A DNA stretch of 64,000 bases from FEN-1088 sp031407985. GTDB lineage: Bacteria; Myxococcota_A; Polyangia; Fen-1088. The stretch is from NCBI GenBank assembly GCA_031407985.1, contig JANOJB010000130.1:1-64000 (forward strand), given 5' to 3'. This document shows, piece by piece, positions 38,901-47,365 of the stretch (the first letter of the stretch is position 1; each line of letters starts with the position of its first letter). The notes below the pieces were generated by a model. It did not search any database and was not told where the DNA came from. It saw only the letters and a list, made by a program, of their open reading frames with translations. The position numbers were made by a program, and so were the translations under genes.

Positions 38901-41900
38901 GGCTTCGAAGGCCGCGCTCTGGTGCGACAGTCTACGCTCCTCGATTTCGGCGATCCGCGTGAGTAGATCGACCTGTCGTACCGGATCCTCAACGTGCGTC
39001 GCCATCACTTCATAGACAGCCACGACCCGATCCCACTCGCCAGCCGACTCGTATATGGGCTCCAGCACCTGGGCCGCCAGAACGGGCTCCTGCGTTCCCG
39101 CCATCAACGCTTCCAGGGATCGCAGCGTTGGCTCGTGCCCCGGATCCATTGCCAGAACGCCGCGGTAAGCCTCCACGGCATGAGCGAGATCATTGAGATG
39201 CTCGCGCCACAACTCGCCGCTCCGGAAACGCAGACTCACTACCTCCTCCGGGCTGGGCGCCATCTCCACCTGGCGTTCCAGGATGGCGAGCAGGTCGTAC
39301 CAACGCTCAGTCCGCTGATACAGGCGATCAAGGGCCTGAGCGGCGTCGTAGTCCTCGGGATCCAGATCGAGAATCGATGCGTATGTCTCGATCGCACGTT
39401 CTGGGTTCTGGAGCTCGCGGTCATGGACCTGACCAAGCACGTAAAGCATCTGCTTCTTTTCAGCGGGGCTTGAGGCCAAGTCGGCCTTTTTCGCGTAGAT
39501 GTCCTTCAGATCAGTCCACAAAGAAAGCCGGATGTACAACCGTTCGAGGTTGTCGAGTGCGACGGGATCGGCATCGTCAACGCCCAGAACCAGACGGTAC
39601 ACCTCGATCGCCTTCTCAAGACTCTCCAGGACCTCTTCGTAGAGCTGAGCCGACTTGTAATAGAGCTCCTTTTTCTCGGCTGCCCCGCTAACGATTTCAG
39701 CCTTGCGAAGCAAGAGGCCGACCAATTGCGCGTAGTCGCCTGAACGCAGATAGATCTGTTCCAGTGCGTTGACGGCCGCAAGGTCCCGCGGGGACGCTTC
39801 CAAAGCCGCGACGTACGCGTCCGCGGCCTCGCGATCCTTGCGCAGGTCAACCTCCCACAGGCGCGCGATCTTGTGATGAAGAGCGTTTCTCAAGTCACCG
39901 TCCGAGATCCCTGGGACAAGGGCGACGTATCGCTGCACCAGATCGTCAAGCTTTCCAAGGGCGCGGGCCAACCGCTCCATCTGGGTTTGAATATCAGGTT
40001 GCAGCGGATCCTCCGCCAGCGCGCGCCCTAGAGCGTCGTACGCCCGTTCAGGATCATCAAGACCCAGTTCGTAAGCTTCTGATATCTGCGCCAACATCGC
40101 GATCTTCTGTTCAGGTGTCGGTGCGTGCCGAGCGATGACCTCTTGAACAGCGACCAAATTCGCATAGTCACCTCGACCGCGGAACACCGGTTCCAAGAGC
40201 TGCGCAACCTGAAGCTCGTAGTCAGGGTTCGGAAGAATGCGGTTGAGCGCGGCGATCGTCGCGGGATGCTCGGGTTCGATTTCTAGAACCCGCTGATAGG
40301 TGTCCACGGCAGCTCCTGGCTCGCCTAGTTTCTGCTCTCGCAGAAGCCCTAGGCGGCCCAACAACTCGACGGCTTGCGCTGGATCCGTGGCCAGTTGATG
40401 CTGGCGTTGCAGATTGTCCGCCAGTTCACGGAACTCTCCGTGTGCCGAGTACAAACGGTCAAGGGCTCGCAGTGCCTGCAGATTGTCCGGATTCTCGGAA
40501 AGAACCTCACTCCAGGCGGATATCGCTTCACCGGGGTTGACCAACATCTCTTCCCAGACAGTCGCGATTCGAACACGAATAGCGACGCGCTCACCGGGGT
40601 CAGTCACCAGATCGGCTTTGCGCCGCAGCGTTTCGATCAAATCGGGCCAGCGCTCCGTCCGCGTATAGAGTCGCTCGAGCGCCACCAGAGCCGCGGCATC
40701 CTGAGGCAGAATCTCCTGCGCGCGCCTGAAATACTCGACGGCCTTCTCGGATTTCTCCAGCTTCTCGTCGTACGCAACCGCCACGACCAGTAACAGCTCT
40801 CGCTCCAGAGCCGGGTCGAGTTTCTTCTTCAGTGCCGCCTCGTACAACTTTACCAAGGGCCCCCAGCGATCCAGTGCCCCTGCCAGGTCTTCAAGAGAGT
40901 CGCGCGCACTCTGTGATGTGGAATCCTCGGTGAACGCGCTGGCGTAGGCGTCCCAAGCACCTTCGGCGTCGCCGAGATTCTGATCCAGACCGCCAATCCG
41001 AAGAAGCAACTGGACGCGTCCCGCCTTGTCCTTCTCCCGGGCCAACTTGATGCGTTGAACTTCGACCAGGCGAGGCAGGTCAAAGGTCTGCTCGTAGATC
41101 GGCTCCAGAACCTGAACCGCGGCGACCTGCCACTCAGGATCCTTCAGATAGGCTTGGAGCGCATCACGTGCCCCCTCGTGCGTCGGCACCAGCGCGAGCG
41201 CGTCCCGATAGCACTCCACGGCCGCTTTGGCATCCTTTAGATGCTGCTCCTCGACCTGTCCGCGGCGATACTTCAGTTCAGCAATTCCCGCCGGATCAGC
41301 CGACAACTCGACCTCGCGGTCGATTGTCGCGACCAAGTCTTTCCATTTGCCGAGCCCCGTGAAGATGCGGTCAAGCGCGTGCAGGGCCGCAAGTTGGGTC
41401 GCGTCCTGCTGGACGATCGCCTGATAGATCTCGATCGCCTTGTCGGGCTGCTTGATCTCGTCCTCGTAAAGGCCCGCCAGCTTGAAGCGAATTTCGAGCT
41501 GATCCTCCTTGGATTTAGCCAGTTCCAGCTTCTTGTCATAAATCGCAAGCAGCTGCGGGAACCGACCCGTCGCGACAAACAGTCGCTCTAGGGCACTAAC
41601 TGCCTCCTCGTGTTTGGGCGAAAGCTTCAGAATCTCTTGATTGCGATCGATGGCGATCTCTGGATTGGCCAGCTCCTTTTCATAGGCATGCGCCAATGTC
41701 ACCAACACCGGCAACCGGATCGAGTCATCCCCTATCTGGGGAAGAGCGGCCTCGTAGACTTCGACCAACTTGGGCCAGCCTTTTGAGATCGCGGCCAAAC
41801 GCGCCGAATCTTCGCGCGCCCAGTCACTGGCCGGATTTTCGGCGAACGCGGCCAACGCAATCTGCAATGCGCTGGCCTGATCGCCGGCATCGGTATCCAA

Positions 41901-43379
41901 GAGCTTGGTGAGGCGCTTCATGCGCGCTTGCCGGTCCTCGAACGACTGCGTGTGTTGCAGCTGAACCAACAAGACCTGCGCCAAAGCCCCAATGACGTTC
42001 GATTTCTCGTAGATCGGAATCAGCGCTTCCGCAGCAACCACGTTCTGAGCATCGAGAGAAAGGGCCTTCTCAAAAGCCTTCTGAGCGCGGTCGGCTTTCC
42101 CCAGCCGATCACGATAGATCTCGCCAATCTTGTTCCACAGCCCCAAGCGCGCTGTGTCTTCCTCGGTTTCCGATTGGCGCTCGAGCACGCGCACCAGTTC
42201 ATCCCACTTTCCCTGCGCGGCGTAGAACTGCTCCAACGCGTTCCAGTCTCGCTGCTGAAGGTACAGTTTCTTCAGAGCATCCTGAGCCCGCCGGTTGTCG
42301 GGCTCGCTCGCAAGCAATGCCTGCCAGGCTCCTGTCGCCTTGTCGGGAGAATTCACCTTCTCGGTGTAGAGAATTCCAAGTTTCACGAGGAGCGCTGACT
42401 GTTTGGCCGTATCTCCGTCGTGCAATACAACCTGGCGCTGAAGAACATCGCCCAGTTCGTTCCAGGCTTTTTCCCTCTCGTAGAGCTTCTCAAGTTCGGC
42501 GAGTGCTTCGGCACTGGCCGGATCATCCTCCAGCACCTGCTTCCAGAGCTCGATTGAGACGACCGGTTTTTTCAGTTTGTCAGAGGCGAGCTTGGCGATC
42601 TCGATGCGACGCCCTCTGCGTTCGTCCACCTCGGCGATCTTCACGATCTCTCTTTGATGGACCGCGATGAGCTTGTCCCAGTCACGGCGCTTCTCGTACA
42701 TCTGTTTGAGGAAGGCCAGGGCCTGGGCGTGCTCCGGGTCGAGCTCCAACACAGTTTCAAAAGCTTTGATGGCTTCCGCTTGATTCGAAAATTTCTCAAG
42801 GAAGAGATTCGCCACCCGCAAATGGAGTGCCACTTTCTGTGAGGGATCCTCTACAACGGCAGCCTTTTTTCGAAGCAGAGAAATCAGATCAGGCCAGCGC
42901 TTCATCTGTTCGTACTGCGCCGCCAACGCCTCCGCCGCTTCGGCGTTTCCCGGCTCGATGTTCAGAATTTGGTTGAAGGCGTTAACCACCATCACGTCCA
43001 GCTTCAGCCGATCGCGGTAGATCTCAACCATCTCCATCAGGATCGGGACCTTGTCCTCGGGATTGGCCCAACTGGCCTTGTCCACCGCATCCTTCATCAC
43101 TTCTATGAATGCGTTCCAGCGCTCGGCCTTCTTGTAGACCCGCGCCAGTTCACGGCGCGGTGCCCATGCTGTGGGAGCGGCCGTGACAACCTTCTTCCAG
43201 GCGTCGATCCCCTTCTCGACTGACAGCTTCTCGGCCTCAAATGCCGCGGTCGCTTGAGTCACGAGTTCGGGCGGAAAGTCGTGGACTCCGTTCGACGCAC
43301 TGGCCGAGGACTCGACTTCCTTGTCCCCCTTCTCTTTCTTTCGCTTCGATTCGTTCCCCTGCTTCGACTGCTGCTCCAC
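32916..43379 (-). CDS. gltI: Giant TPR protein GltI/AgmK-like
   Basis: 3487 residues from GTG 43379, chosen because GGAGGAG lies 8 nt upstream; the frame extends 13 codons to a weaker GTG at 43418. After a Lys/Glu/Ser-rich N-terminus comes an almost unbroken array of TPR-type helices in tandem units of about 72-76 residues, each with an ALxALxRLY...WxxL half and a DxxKAIEAYxxVLxxDP half. It ends in a non-repetitive C-terminal domain of about 300 residues. Myxococcus AgmK/GltI is a comparable giant TPR protein needed for gliding and placed in the same gene neighbourhood. There is no signal peptide, so a cytoplasmic scaffold role is likely. It lies 370 bp downstream of the TPR lipoprotein gene. 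Confidence 0.85.
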   Translation of the reverse strand: MEQQSKQGNESKRKKEKGDKEVESSASASNGVHDFPPELVTQATAAFEAEKLSVEKGIDAWKKVVTAAPTAWAPRRELARVYKKAERWNAFIEVMKDAVDKASWANPEDKVPILMEMVEIYRDRLKLDVMVVNAFNQILNIEPGNAEAAEALAAQYEQMKRWPDLISLLRKKAAVVEDPSQKVALHLRVANLFLEKFSNQAEAIKAFETVLELDPEHAQALAFLKQMYEKRRDWDKLIAVHQREIVKIAEVDERRGRRIEIAKLASDKLKKPVVSIELWKQVLEDDPASAEALAELEKLYEREKAWNELGDVLQRQVVLHDGDTAKQSALLVKLGILYTEKVNSPDKATGAWQALLASEPDNRRAQDALKKLYLQQRDWNALEQFYAAQGKWDELVRVLERQSETEEDTARLGLWNKIGEIYRDRLGKADRAQKAFEKALSLDAQNVVAAEALIPIYEKSNVIGALAQVLLVQLQHTQSFEDRQARMKRLTKLLDTDAGDQASALQIALAAFAENPASDWAREDSARLAAISKGWPKLVEVYEAALPQIGDDSIRLPVLVTLAHAYEKELANPEIAIDRNQEILKLSPKHEEAVSALERLFVATGRFPQLLAIYDKKLELAKSKEDQLEIRFKLAGLYEDEIKQPDKAIEIYQAIVQQDATQLAALHALDRIFTGLGKWKDLVATIDREVELSADPAGIAELKYRRGQVEEQHLKDAKAAVECYRDALALVPTHEGARDALQAYLKDPEWQVAAVQVLEPIYEQTFDLPRLVEVQRIKLAREKDKAGRVQLLLRIGGLDQNLGDAEGAWDAYASAFTEDSTSQSARDSLEDLAGALDRWGPLVKLYEAALKKKLDPALERELLLVVAVAYDEKLEKSEKAVEYFRRAQEILPQDAAALVALERLYTRTERWPDLIETLRRKADLVTDPGERVAIRVRIATVWEEMLVNPGEAISAWSEVLSENPDNLQALRALDRLYSAHGEFRELADNLQRQHQLATDPAQAVELLGRLGLLREQKLGEPGAAVDTYQRVLEIEPEHPATIAALNRILPNPDYELQVAQLLEPVFRGRGDYANLVAVQEVIARHAPTPEQKIAMLAQISEAYELGLDDPERAYDALGRALAEDPLQPDIQTQMERLARALGKLDDLVQRYVALVPGISDGDLRNALHHKIARLWEVDLRKDREAADAYVAALEASPRDLAAVNALEQIYLRSGDYAQLVGLLLRKAEIVSGAAEKKELYYKSAQLYEEVLESLEKAIEVYRLVLGVDDADPVALDNLERLYIRLSLWTDLKDIYAKKADLASSPAEKKQMLYVLGQVHDRELQNPERAIETYASILDLDPEDYDAAQALDRLYQRTERWYDLLAILERQVEMAPSPEEVVSLRFRSGELWREHLNDLAHAVEAYRGVLAMDPGHEPTLRSLEALMAGTQEPVLAAQVLEPIYESAGEWDRVVAVYEVMATHVEDPVRQVDLLTRIAEIEERRLSHQSAAFEAYGRALHVDAGSQDVLAHLERLAAETNGWQKLARLYAAELEKTEDARRSVDLLLRLARIHEEETNQADESIADYQRVIGAEPDNHAALGALDRLYSRSQRWEELADVVRSEIRTARSDEERVDLTFRLAQIYELALMDMPKAIEAYRDVLGADPNHIETRASLERMFMGGTLQGEIADVLEPLYRLNQEWEKLAQIYEVQLGRLTAVEERHALLRRLAEICEQKLVDQIAAFAWWAQAVKEDPSSQLALEELLRLVRSTHQWDEYVNTLFDAASAIAEPTVRRDVLLRLAAVFENDLGDLERSEKVLVQVLSENDRDAVALESLDRIYVAQGMHENLAAVLGQRIAITDQTGDVVGLQMRLGRVSADALDDVEGAIVSYLAVLEHEPRSVEALEALERLYFRSERWVELYGIYEKLIDVAKDDEDIAACYARMAKLADEALNDRAKSVELWGRVLDLRGDDATALAGLADLHEAAGEWKELTEVLEQLVFALPEPERKIPIYKRLGRIWGEKLNKERSALESWQKVLEIDSQDVDALRAIVDNYRSAGAWEELSESLRRLIGVAQLGESGVGQTELQDLYSQLGELEGETLMRTHEAIEAWREVLEIDAHDFRALAALEKLFMQEARWEDAVDILERRAQALASPMEQVDVLMQAAALWADKIGDGGSAAEVYERILQLDASNQAASAELEQLYRQRKSWVKLIDLLLARTEFVSEPAARINLLVQVAETYEQQLDDRESAFVTLQAAFREDYSNDHVAKQLERLATTTGRWNELISDYTQVVQGITDAKQAADLWVKIARWYDSALGHVEYAIASAQQALQIESAHIGALTALQDFYRKQKKWTELVAVLAKHADLEQEPPRRVELLLSLAEAYETQIGDAAQATYAYQRALDTEERCLDAINALERLYRRTQAWDRLVDVLAKKAMVVDDTDLAVRLRLQVGELWEDRLGDNDRAVEAYKEVLSVDPQNLAALKALDSLYQKTGNMEAYLENLDHQLEVSSPEGDRVEIYQRMAAVWEEQFAKTDRAADVLEKILLVDDRNQKAYRDLERIYAQDKKWENLVDTYRKHILITNDQNERIDLHTKTGHVLENELRDLERAIDAYNDALNFEPNHVGALSGLARLYEETEQWERAVDVMRRLVAMSTDAKQKVDLNYHLGKIHDEQLRAPETAEEFLVEALAQDPTHVPSMLSLLALYRRRGDWLKAAQLMVRAEASTQNPLEKTRLLNEAARIYQEKLDDENLATQLYARVIELDPEHVETAEPLSELYFKRKEWAPLVPLMETLARKAGKKTNREMTQLYHRLAKAADQIGDSEKALKYYKQSYDLDATYLPTLLDRAALLYKLEHWDDAFRIYQTILVHHRDSQKDEDIVDLFFRLGRIKLKLGERTKAVNMFEKALEIHGGHRPTIAALIDLYSESNDWEAVIKQKRALLGASHEVDEKFAINEQIAGIYKDKLNNPQKAIAAHLEALDLKPGERQLLHNLLDLFSETKQWKKAIEILSKLADLEQGKVKARFLVAAGNIANYELHSTDDAVEFYNQALDADPDDLKAFERIDKIMTAKKDWRNQERSYRKMIKRLGADPAPDKRPTQIALWHALGEIYRSRLKDIKSATAAFEVAVSLDKDAMPRHQILAELYQMSGPDTYDKAVHEYRFLVKNTQDFGEMALYMKTLRRLFMEMQLYDRSWCVTAALAFLRKADPEEQQFFDQYRPKGFVRARARLTEELWQKNIYHPDEDRFISHIFATVSQAVAAAYAKEHKDWGLKRKDRRDVQNDQLLFSKVFSYLVQVMGVPQPELFLRPESPGELDLANAREKAQLIPSFVVGASLLQGRPEKELAYVTSKKLTFMRPDHFVRWPTVVPTLAQLRVVFLAALKLSQPAFTVKPDLVQPVSQYVDLLRKMVPPQMMEQLSVVVQRFMGSKVEADLTRWATAVDYTATRAGFLMCNDIDVAARLVQSEPVAVGVAEPKDKIRDLLQWSISDEYFTVREHLGLVIG

Positions 43380-43749
43380 TTTGGCGCTCCTCCACTTCGG
43401 ATCCAGACCGAGCGCCACTCAGAACCCGAGGCAATCCAGCGGGGGCGGGTTACGTCCGCCCCGGTCGGCGCCACGGCTAAGCCGGCGACACGGAACACGA
43501 AAACGGGTCCGTTTTATAACACGGAAACGACCCAGGAAGACGCGAGGAAGGAAGAGGGAGGTCTCCTTCGGGCTTTACAGGAGAATGGAACTGCCCGAGC
43601 CAATGGGGACCCCGGCTGGTGGCTAGGGAGCCAGCCAACTACTGCGGATCGTGGCGCGAGGCCCGCGCAAGTCGGCCGGAGCACCTATGGTTGCTTGACA
43701 GGACGCATCCGCCTGTGTGGAGTAGCGCGCCCCGCTCAACGGATGACTC
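43380..43749. other. Gap of 370 bp between the TPR lipoprotein gene and gltI
   Basis: Both flanking genes are on the minus strand. A GC-rich hairpin (GGGGCGG/CCGCCCC, near 43440-43461) lies just upstream of gltI, and a second inverted repeat (GGCTGG/CCAGCC, 43614-43636) lies further up. Neither is followed by a T-tract on the minus strand. The region may hold an internal promoter for gltI or a processing site; no coding frame was found. Confidence 0.4.
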
Positions 43750-44649
43750 TTACGGCCCGGAGAGTGCGTACAACTTGTCGTTGGCAGCTTTGATGTAACC
43801 CGCGCCGCCTTCTTTTCCGCCTCCGGTTGCGACAAATTTCTTCAGGTATTCTTGGGCCTTTTCCTTGTGGTCTGCGGCATGATCCGCATCGTACCAGTCG
43901 GAGAAAGTCATCCCGGCATTGTAGACAGCATCGAAGAGTTCGGGATCCAACTCCATGGCGGCCTTCAACTCCTTGGCCGCCTGTTCGAACTGCTTAAGGT
44001 TCTTCAGGGCCACGCCGTAGCCATTATGACAAGCGGCGTCGTCATCCTTCGCGAGGACACACTGAGAAAAGACCTGGGCGGCCTCTTTGTCGAAATCATA
44101 GTCGAGGTACAGATAGCCCAATTCAATATAAGGTTTCGCGAAGCGTGTATTGGCTTCGATTGCCTTCCGAAATGCGTCGTCCGCAGGCTTTGGGCGATCG
44201 AGGTACTTGTAGACCGCACCCAGGCGCCACCACGCTTTGAATAACTTCGAATCGGCGCTGGTAGCGGCCAGAAAGGCTTTTTCGGCTTGATCGAGCTTCT
44301 TGGACTCAAGGTACGCTTCGCCAAGATCGTATTGGAAGTTGGCATTGGTGGGAGATCTTTGTGCAGCCGATTCGAATGCCTCTGCCGCCTGGTCCCACTT
44401 GCGCTGCTTCTGGAGGACCTTACCTAGGTTGTAATAGGCAAGGTCATAGGTGGGATCGGTCTGGATGGCCTGCTTCAGGTCCTTCTCGGCGGTGTCGTAG
44501 AGGTTGTTCCTGAAGGCCTCGGCTCCACGGTTGGCGAGTTCGATCGCCTTGATCCGCTGTTGACTACAAACGAATCCCTCGCAGGCGGGAAGGATGAGAC
44601 CGAACAGGAGAACGACGACCTTGGGCGAAAGCAATCTGGACATCGACAT
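43750..44649 (-). CDS. TPR lipoprotein in the Glt-like cluster
   Basis: 299 residues with a lipoprotein signal (MSMSRLLSPKVVVLLFGLIL then PAC, Cys23) and about five TPRs to residue ~260: A-x2-DLKQAIQTDPTYDLAYYNLG, AFESAAQRSPTNANFQYDLGEAYLE and so on. It starts 3 bp after the stop of gltG with GGAGAG ahead of the ATG, so it is coupled. At this position Myxococcus has gltH, a beta-barrel gene, and nearby TPR genes; this one is clearly a TPR lipoprotein and not a barrel. It is probably an outer- or inner-membrane-anchored adaptor for the machine. Confidence 0.7.
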   Translation of the reverse strand: MSMSRLLSPKVVVLLFGLILPACEGFVCSQQRIKAIELANRGAEAFRNNLYDTAEKDLKQAIQTDPTYDLAYYNLGKVLQKQRKWDQAAEAFESAAQRSPTNANFQYDLGEAYLESKKLDQAEKAFLAATSADSKLFKAWWRLGAVYKYLDRPKPADDAFRKAIEANTRFAKPYIELGYLYLDYDFDKEAAQVFSQCVLAKDDDAACHNGYGVALKNLKQFEQAAKELKAAMELDPELFDAVYNAGMTFSDWYDADHAADHKEKAQEYLKKFVATGGGKEGGAGYIKAANDKLYALSGP

Positions 44650-44652
44650 GGC

Positions 44653-46815
44653 CTACTCTCCGCCGCCAGCCGGGGTGAGAACGAACGGATACGAGACGAT
44701 GACAATTCCGCCGCCGAGTGGCTTCGGAAACTCCCAGCGGCGAACGGCTTGAACGGTGCAGTTTTCTACGCGGGCGTTCCCCATGGTCGAGTTCTGGAGA
44801 ACCGACGCGATAACCTGACCCGAGGCCGCGATGGTGAATTGCACCATGATACGACCGCCCAATTCGGGCTTTTTCGTCAACTCCTGCTCGTAGCAGTACT
44901 TCACTTCGTTGATGTGGCGCCGAATGATGCGGCGGATGATTTCCTTGTCCAACGATCCACGCACGTTGGCCTGGCCAGGAATGACATCGGGAGCGCGGGC
45001 CCTGCGACCACCAAGGCCACCGGCACCACGACCGTAGCCAGAACCGTTGCCACCACCGCCTCCCTTTCCAATTGTCCCTAGGTTGCCCAGTCCGATCGTT
45101 CCCTCGCCCGTGCCCCCACCACCAGAACCGGTGCCAACCAACCCAAGACCGCCGACGCCGTATGCTTCGCCGATTTGGTTGCCGATGAGACCCCCGAGCA
45201 CGTCGGAGGCATCATTGCCCAGGGCCGAATCACGGCCAAAGATCGAAGCGATGTGGGATCCCTCAGTCTGCTTCAGAACCCCCAAGATGCCGGCGTTCTT
45301 TGCCTGCTCCTCCGCCAACTTCTTGGCCAAGTGCGGGTCGGGATTGTCCTTCGGACCCTTTAGACCGTAGAGGCCCTCCTTGTTCTTGGAGGTCTTCTTC
45401 CCCATCTTTCCTTCCTCCCCCTTGTGCCGCTTCCCCTTCCCCCCCTGCTCTTCGTTCTTTTTGGATTTCAGCCACTCCGGGATTTCTTCCTCTTTCTCCT
45501 CCGGCGGCTTGATAAGGAACTTCACAAAGCGGTTGTCGGAGTTGAAGAGGTCAAGAGACAGAGATTTCGGATCCGGCGGAACCGAAAAAATCATCAACAG
45601 GAACAACAAAAGTGCAACAGCAGAACCGACCGTATAGACCTGCTCGTTCCATTTCCAGACCATGAACGGAACTTCCAGAACTCGAGGGCGATTGGTGGCA
45701 GTAACCAAGAAGGTAGTCTCGCCGCAGTCAAGCCGCGCATAACCAGAGGGCGGCAGAGAGAAACTCGACCCACGCTGCTGCACGAAATTGGCGAGGGGGT
45801 AGGACTGGCCATCGACAAGCACCTCTCCCCCCATGCGAGGGGTTACGTTGACGACGTAATCCATGCCTGTGGCCGCTACTAGAGGGTGTGCAGGGGAAGG
45901 CACAAACTCCGGATCGACCGGCGCGTCGGCATTCGCCTCAGAACCAATGATAAAGTTCGGATTGGTCTTGCCCCGGCGCTTGAGTCCCATGTAGGCGAGG
46001 ACGACGCTCGCAAACAAACCTCCGAAGACGACGGCATCCATCCCAACGCTGCGGGTCTTCCAGGAAAACTGCTTGGAGTCTTTCCCAGTCGCCTGCCACG
46101 CTTCGTAGGCCTCCTTCTCGGAACCGACATCCATCGCCGTGGCGACAAACATGATCAGAGCGATTGCCGCGACGGCTATACCGGCGAAAAGCATACCGGT
46201 GCCCGCGCCGTGCGTGTTCTTGCCCTCGGGATTCGAAAGCACTCGGGCATTTGTCACAACGCCTCGGAAGATGGTCTGGACCTCGACCGCACGGGTTCCG
46301 TCGGCCATCTCGACTTCGGCCGAAGCGGCGTGGGCACCGCCAAACCCAGCGGGGCCAGAATGCGCCGGGGCCGGGTAGCCTTGTTGTGCCGGCGGCTGGG
46401 CGTAGGCGACCGGCGGCGGAGCAAAGCTCGGGGCGGGAGCCTGGGCGCGGCCGGACCGAGCCTGGGGGTACGCAGCCGCTGGAACTGGGGTAGTCTCGGC
46501 GGAAGGGGAAAGGAACGTCACGACGACGCGCGCGTCTCCAAACATTATCTCATCACCTGACTGAACCCGGGTCTTGGTGATTCGCTCGCCGTTGACTGTC
46601 GTACCGCGGGTAGATCCGAGGTCGATCAGGGAGACGCCGTCCGGACCCGCAATCTCGATGACGGCATGCATGCGAGACACCGTCTCGTCGTCGATACGAA
46701 GGTGCGAGGACGCGAGCTTTCCCACCTTGATGACGTCCTGATTTAGGACCTCCTCGCGAACCAATTCGTCCCCTCTGAAGATCTGAAACTTGAGGGGAAG
46801 TCTTGCGTCGGCCAT
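44653..46815 (-). CDS. gltG: GltG/PglI-like protein: FHA domain, three membrane helices, AgmX/PglI C-terminal domain
   Basis: 720 residues. FHA domain at about 25-90, with Arg40, Ser47, Arg48, His50 and Asn75 in the usual places, so it could bind phosphothreonine. A Pro/Ala-rich linker leads to helices at ~208-228, ~259-277 and ~393-412. A Lys/Glu-rich then Gly-rich segment leads to the C-terminal AgmX/PglI-type domain at 619-720 (CYEQELTKKPELGGRIMVQF; VENCTVQAVRRWEFPKP), a TonB-C-like fold. The order cytoplasmic FHA, membrane, periplasmic TonB-like tail fits an energy or signal coupler across the inner membrane, as for Myxococcus GltG. AGGAGA precedes the ATG. Confidence 0.85.
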   Translation of the reverse strand: MADARLPLKFQIFRGDELVREEVLNQDVIKVGKLASSHLRIDDETVSRMHAVIEIAGPDGVSLIDLGSTRGTTVNGERITKTRVQSGDEIMFGDARVVVTFLSPSAETTPVPAAAYPQARSGRAQAPAPSFAPPPVAYAQPPAQQGYPAPAHSGPAGFGGAHAASAEVEMADGTRAVEVQTIFRGVVTNARVLSNPEGKNTHGAGTGMLFAGIAVAAIALIMFVATAMDVGSEKEAYEAWQATGKDSKQFSWKTRSVGMDAVVFGGLFASVVLAYMGLKRRGKTNPNFIIGSEANADAPVDPEFVPSPAHPLVAATGMDYVVNVTPRMGGEVLVDGQSYPLANFVQQRGSSFSLPPSGYARLDCGETTFLVTATNRPRVLEVPFMVWKWNEQVYTVGSAVALLLFLLMIFSVPPDPKSLSLDLFNSDNRFVKFLIKPPEEKEEEIPEWLKSKKNEEQGGKGKRHKGEEGKMGKKTSKNKEGLYGLKGPKDNPDPHLAKKLAEEQAKNAGILGVLKQTEGSHIASIFGRDSALGNDASDVLGGLIGNQIGEAYGVGGLGLVGTGSGGGGTGEGTIGLGNLGTIGKGGGGGNGSGYGRGAGGLGGRRARAPDVIPGQANVRGSLDKEIIRRIIRRHINEVKYCYEQELTKKPELGGRIMVQFTIAASGQVIASVLQNSTMGNARVENCTVQAVRRWEFPKPLGGGIVIVSYPFVLTPAGGGE

Positions 46816-46913
46816 ATCGCGTCTCCTGGTTCAGGTCCGTGGTTCGAGGTCGGGATCCGGTAGCTTTCGAAAATGGGAAAGCTGGCTATCGGAGGTTGCC
46901 TAGGTCATGTCGT

Positions 46914-47225
46914 CTAGATGTCTTCAAGCGACTTCAACATTTCGGGAATGAAGTCCTTGCGAATTTCGATAAGGCTCGAGTGCTCCGTCTTCTTGAGGGC
47001 ATTGACGAGTTCTCCGTCTGGTCGCTGCAGGTCGCCCTCGACCATGTCGTCTTCAAAGTCGTATACAGTCTTCGCCTTGTAGGTGGTGTTTTCGTCGCCA
47101 CCCGGGGCGGCGGCGCCAGCAGCCGGTGCAGCAGCAGCCGGTGCCTTCTCGTCAGCTGCCCTGACCGGACCGGCCAGGACAAGGGTCAGTCCAACGACAA
47201 GGGCGAATCTTGCGATTACTCTCAT
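46914..47225 (-). CDS. Short exported protein, GltF-like
   Basis: 103 residues from ATG 47225, with AGGAGA 5 nt ahead. A signal peptide (MRVIARFALVVGLTLVLAG..., cleaved near AD) is followed by an Ala/Gly/Pro-rich stretch and an acidic conserved-looking C-terminus: KTVYDFEDDMVEGDLQRPDG and SSLIEIRKDFIPEMLKSLED. It sits between gltE and gltG exactly where Myxococcus has the small gene gltF, and the C-terminal pattern resembles those proteins. Its biochemical role is unknown; it is predicted to be periplasmic. Confidence 0.65.
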   Translation of the reverse strand: MRVIARFALVVGLTLVLAGPVRAADEKAPAAAAPAAGAAAPGGDENTTYKAKTVYDFEDDMVEGDLQRPDGELVNALKKTEHSSLIEIRKDFIPEMLKSLEDI

Positions 47226-47365
47226 GAGGTTCTCCTGGCTGTTGGTGGCTAGGCTTGCGGAAGCCATGTCCCGGCGAGATAGACAACTTCGAGCGCCTTG
47301 GGTTCCCGGTTTGTGATGGGTTTCCCCACGACGGGGAGGAATACCCACCTCCCGGCGAACACTCG

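Noticed and set aside
43695..43700. Plus-strand TTGACA in the gap before gltI
   Set aside because: No acceptable -10 at 16-18 bp, and no plus-strand gene follows it.
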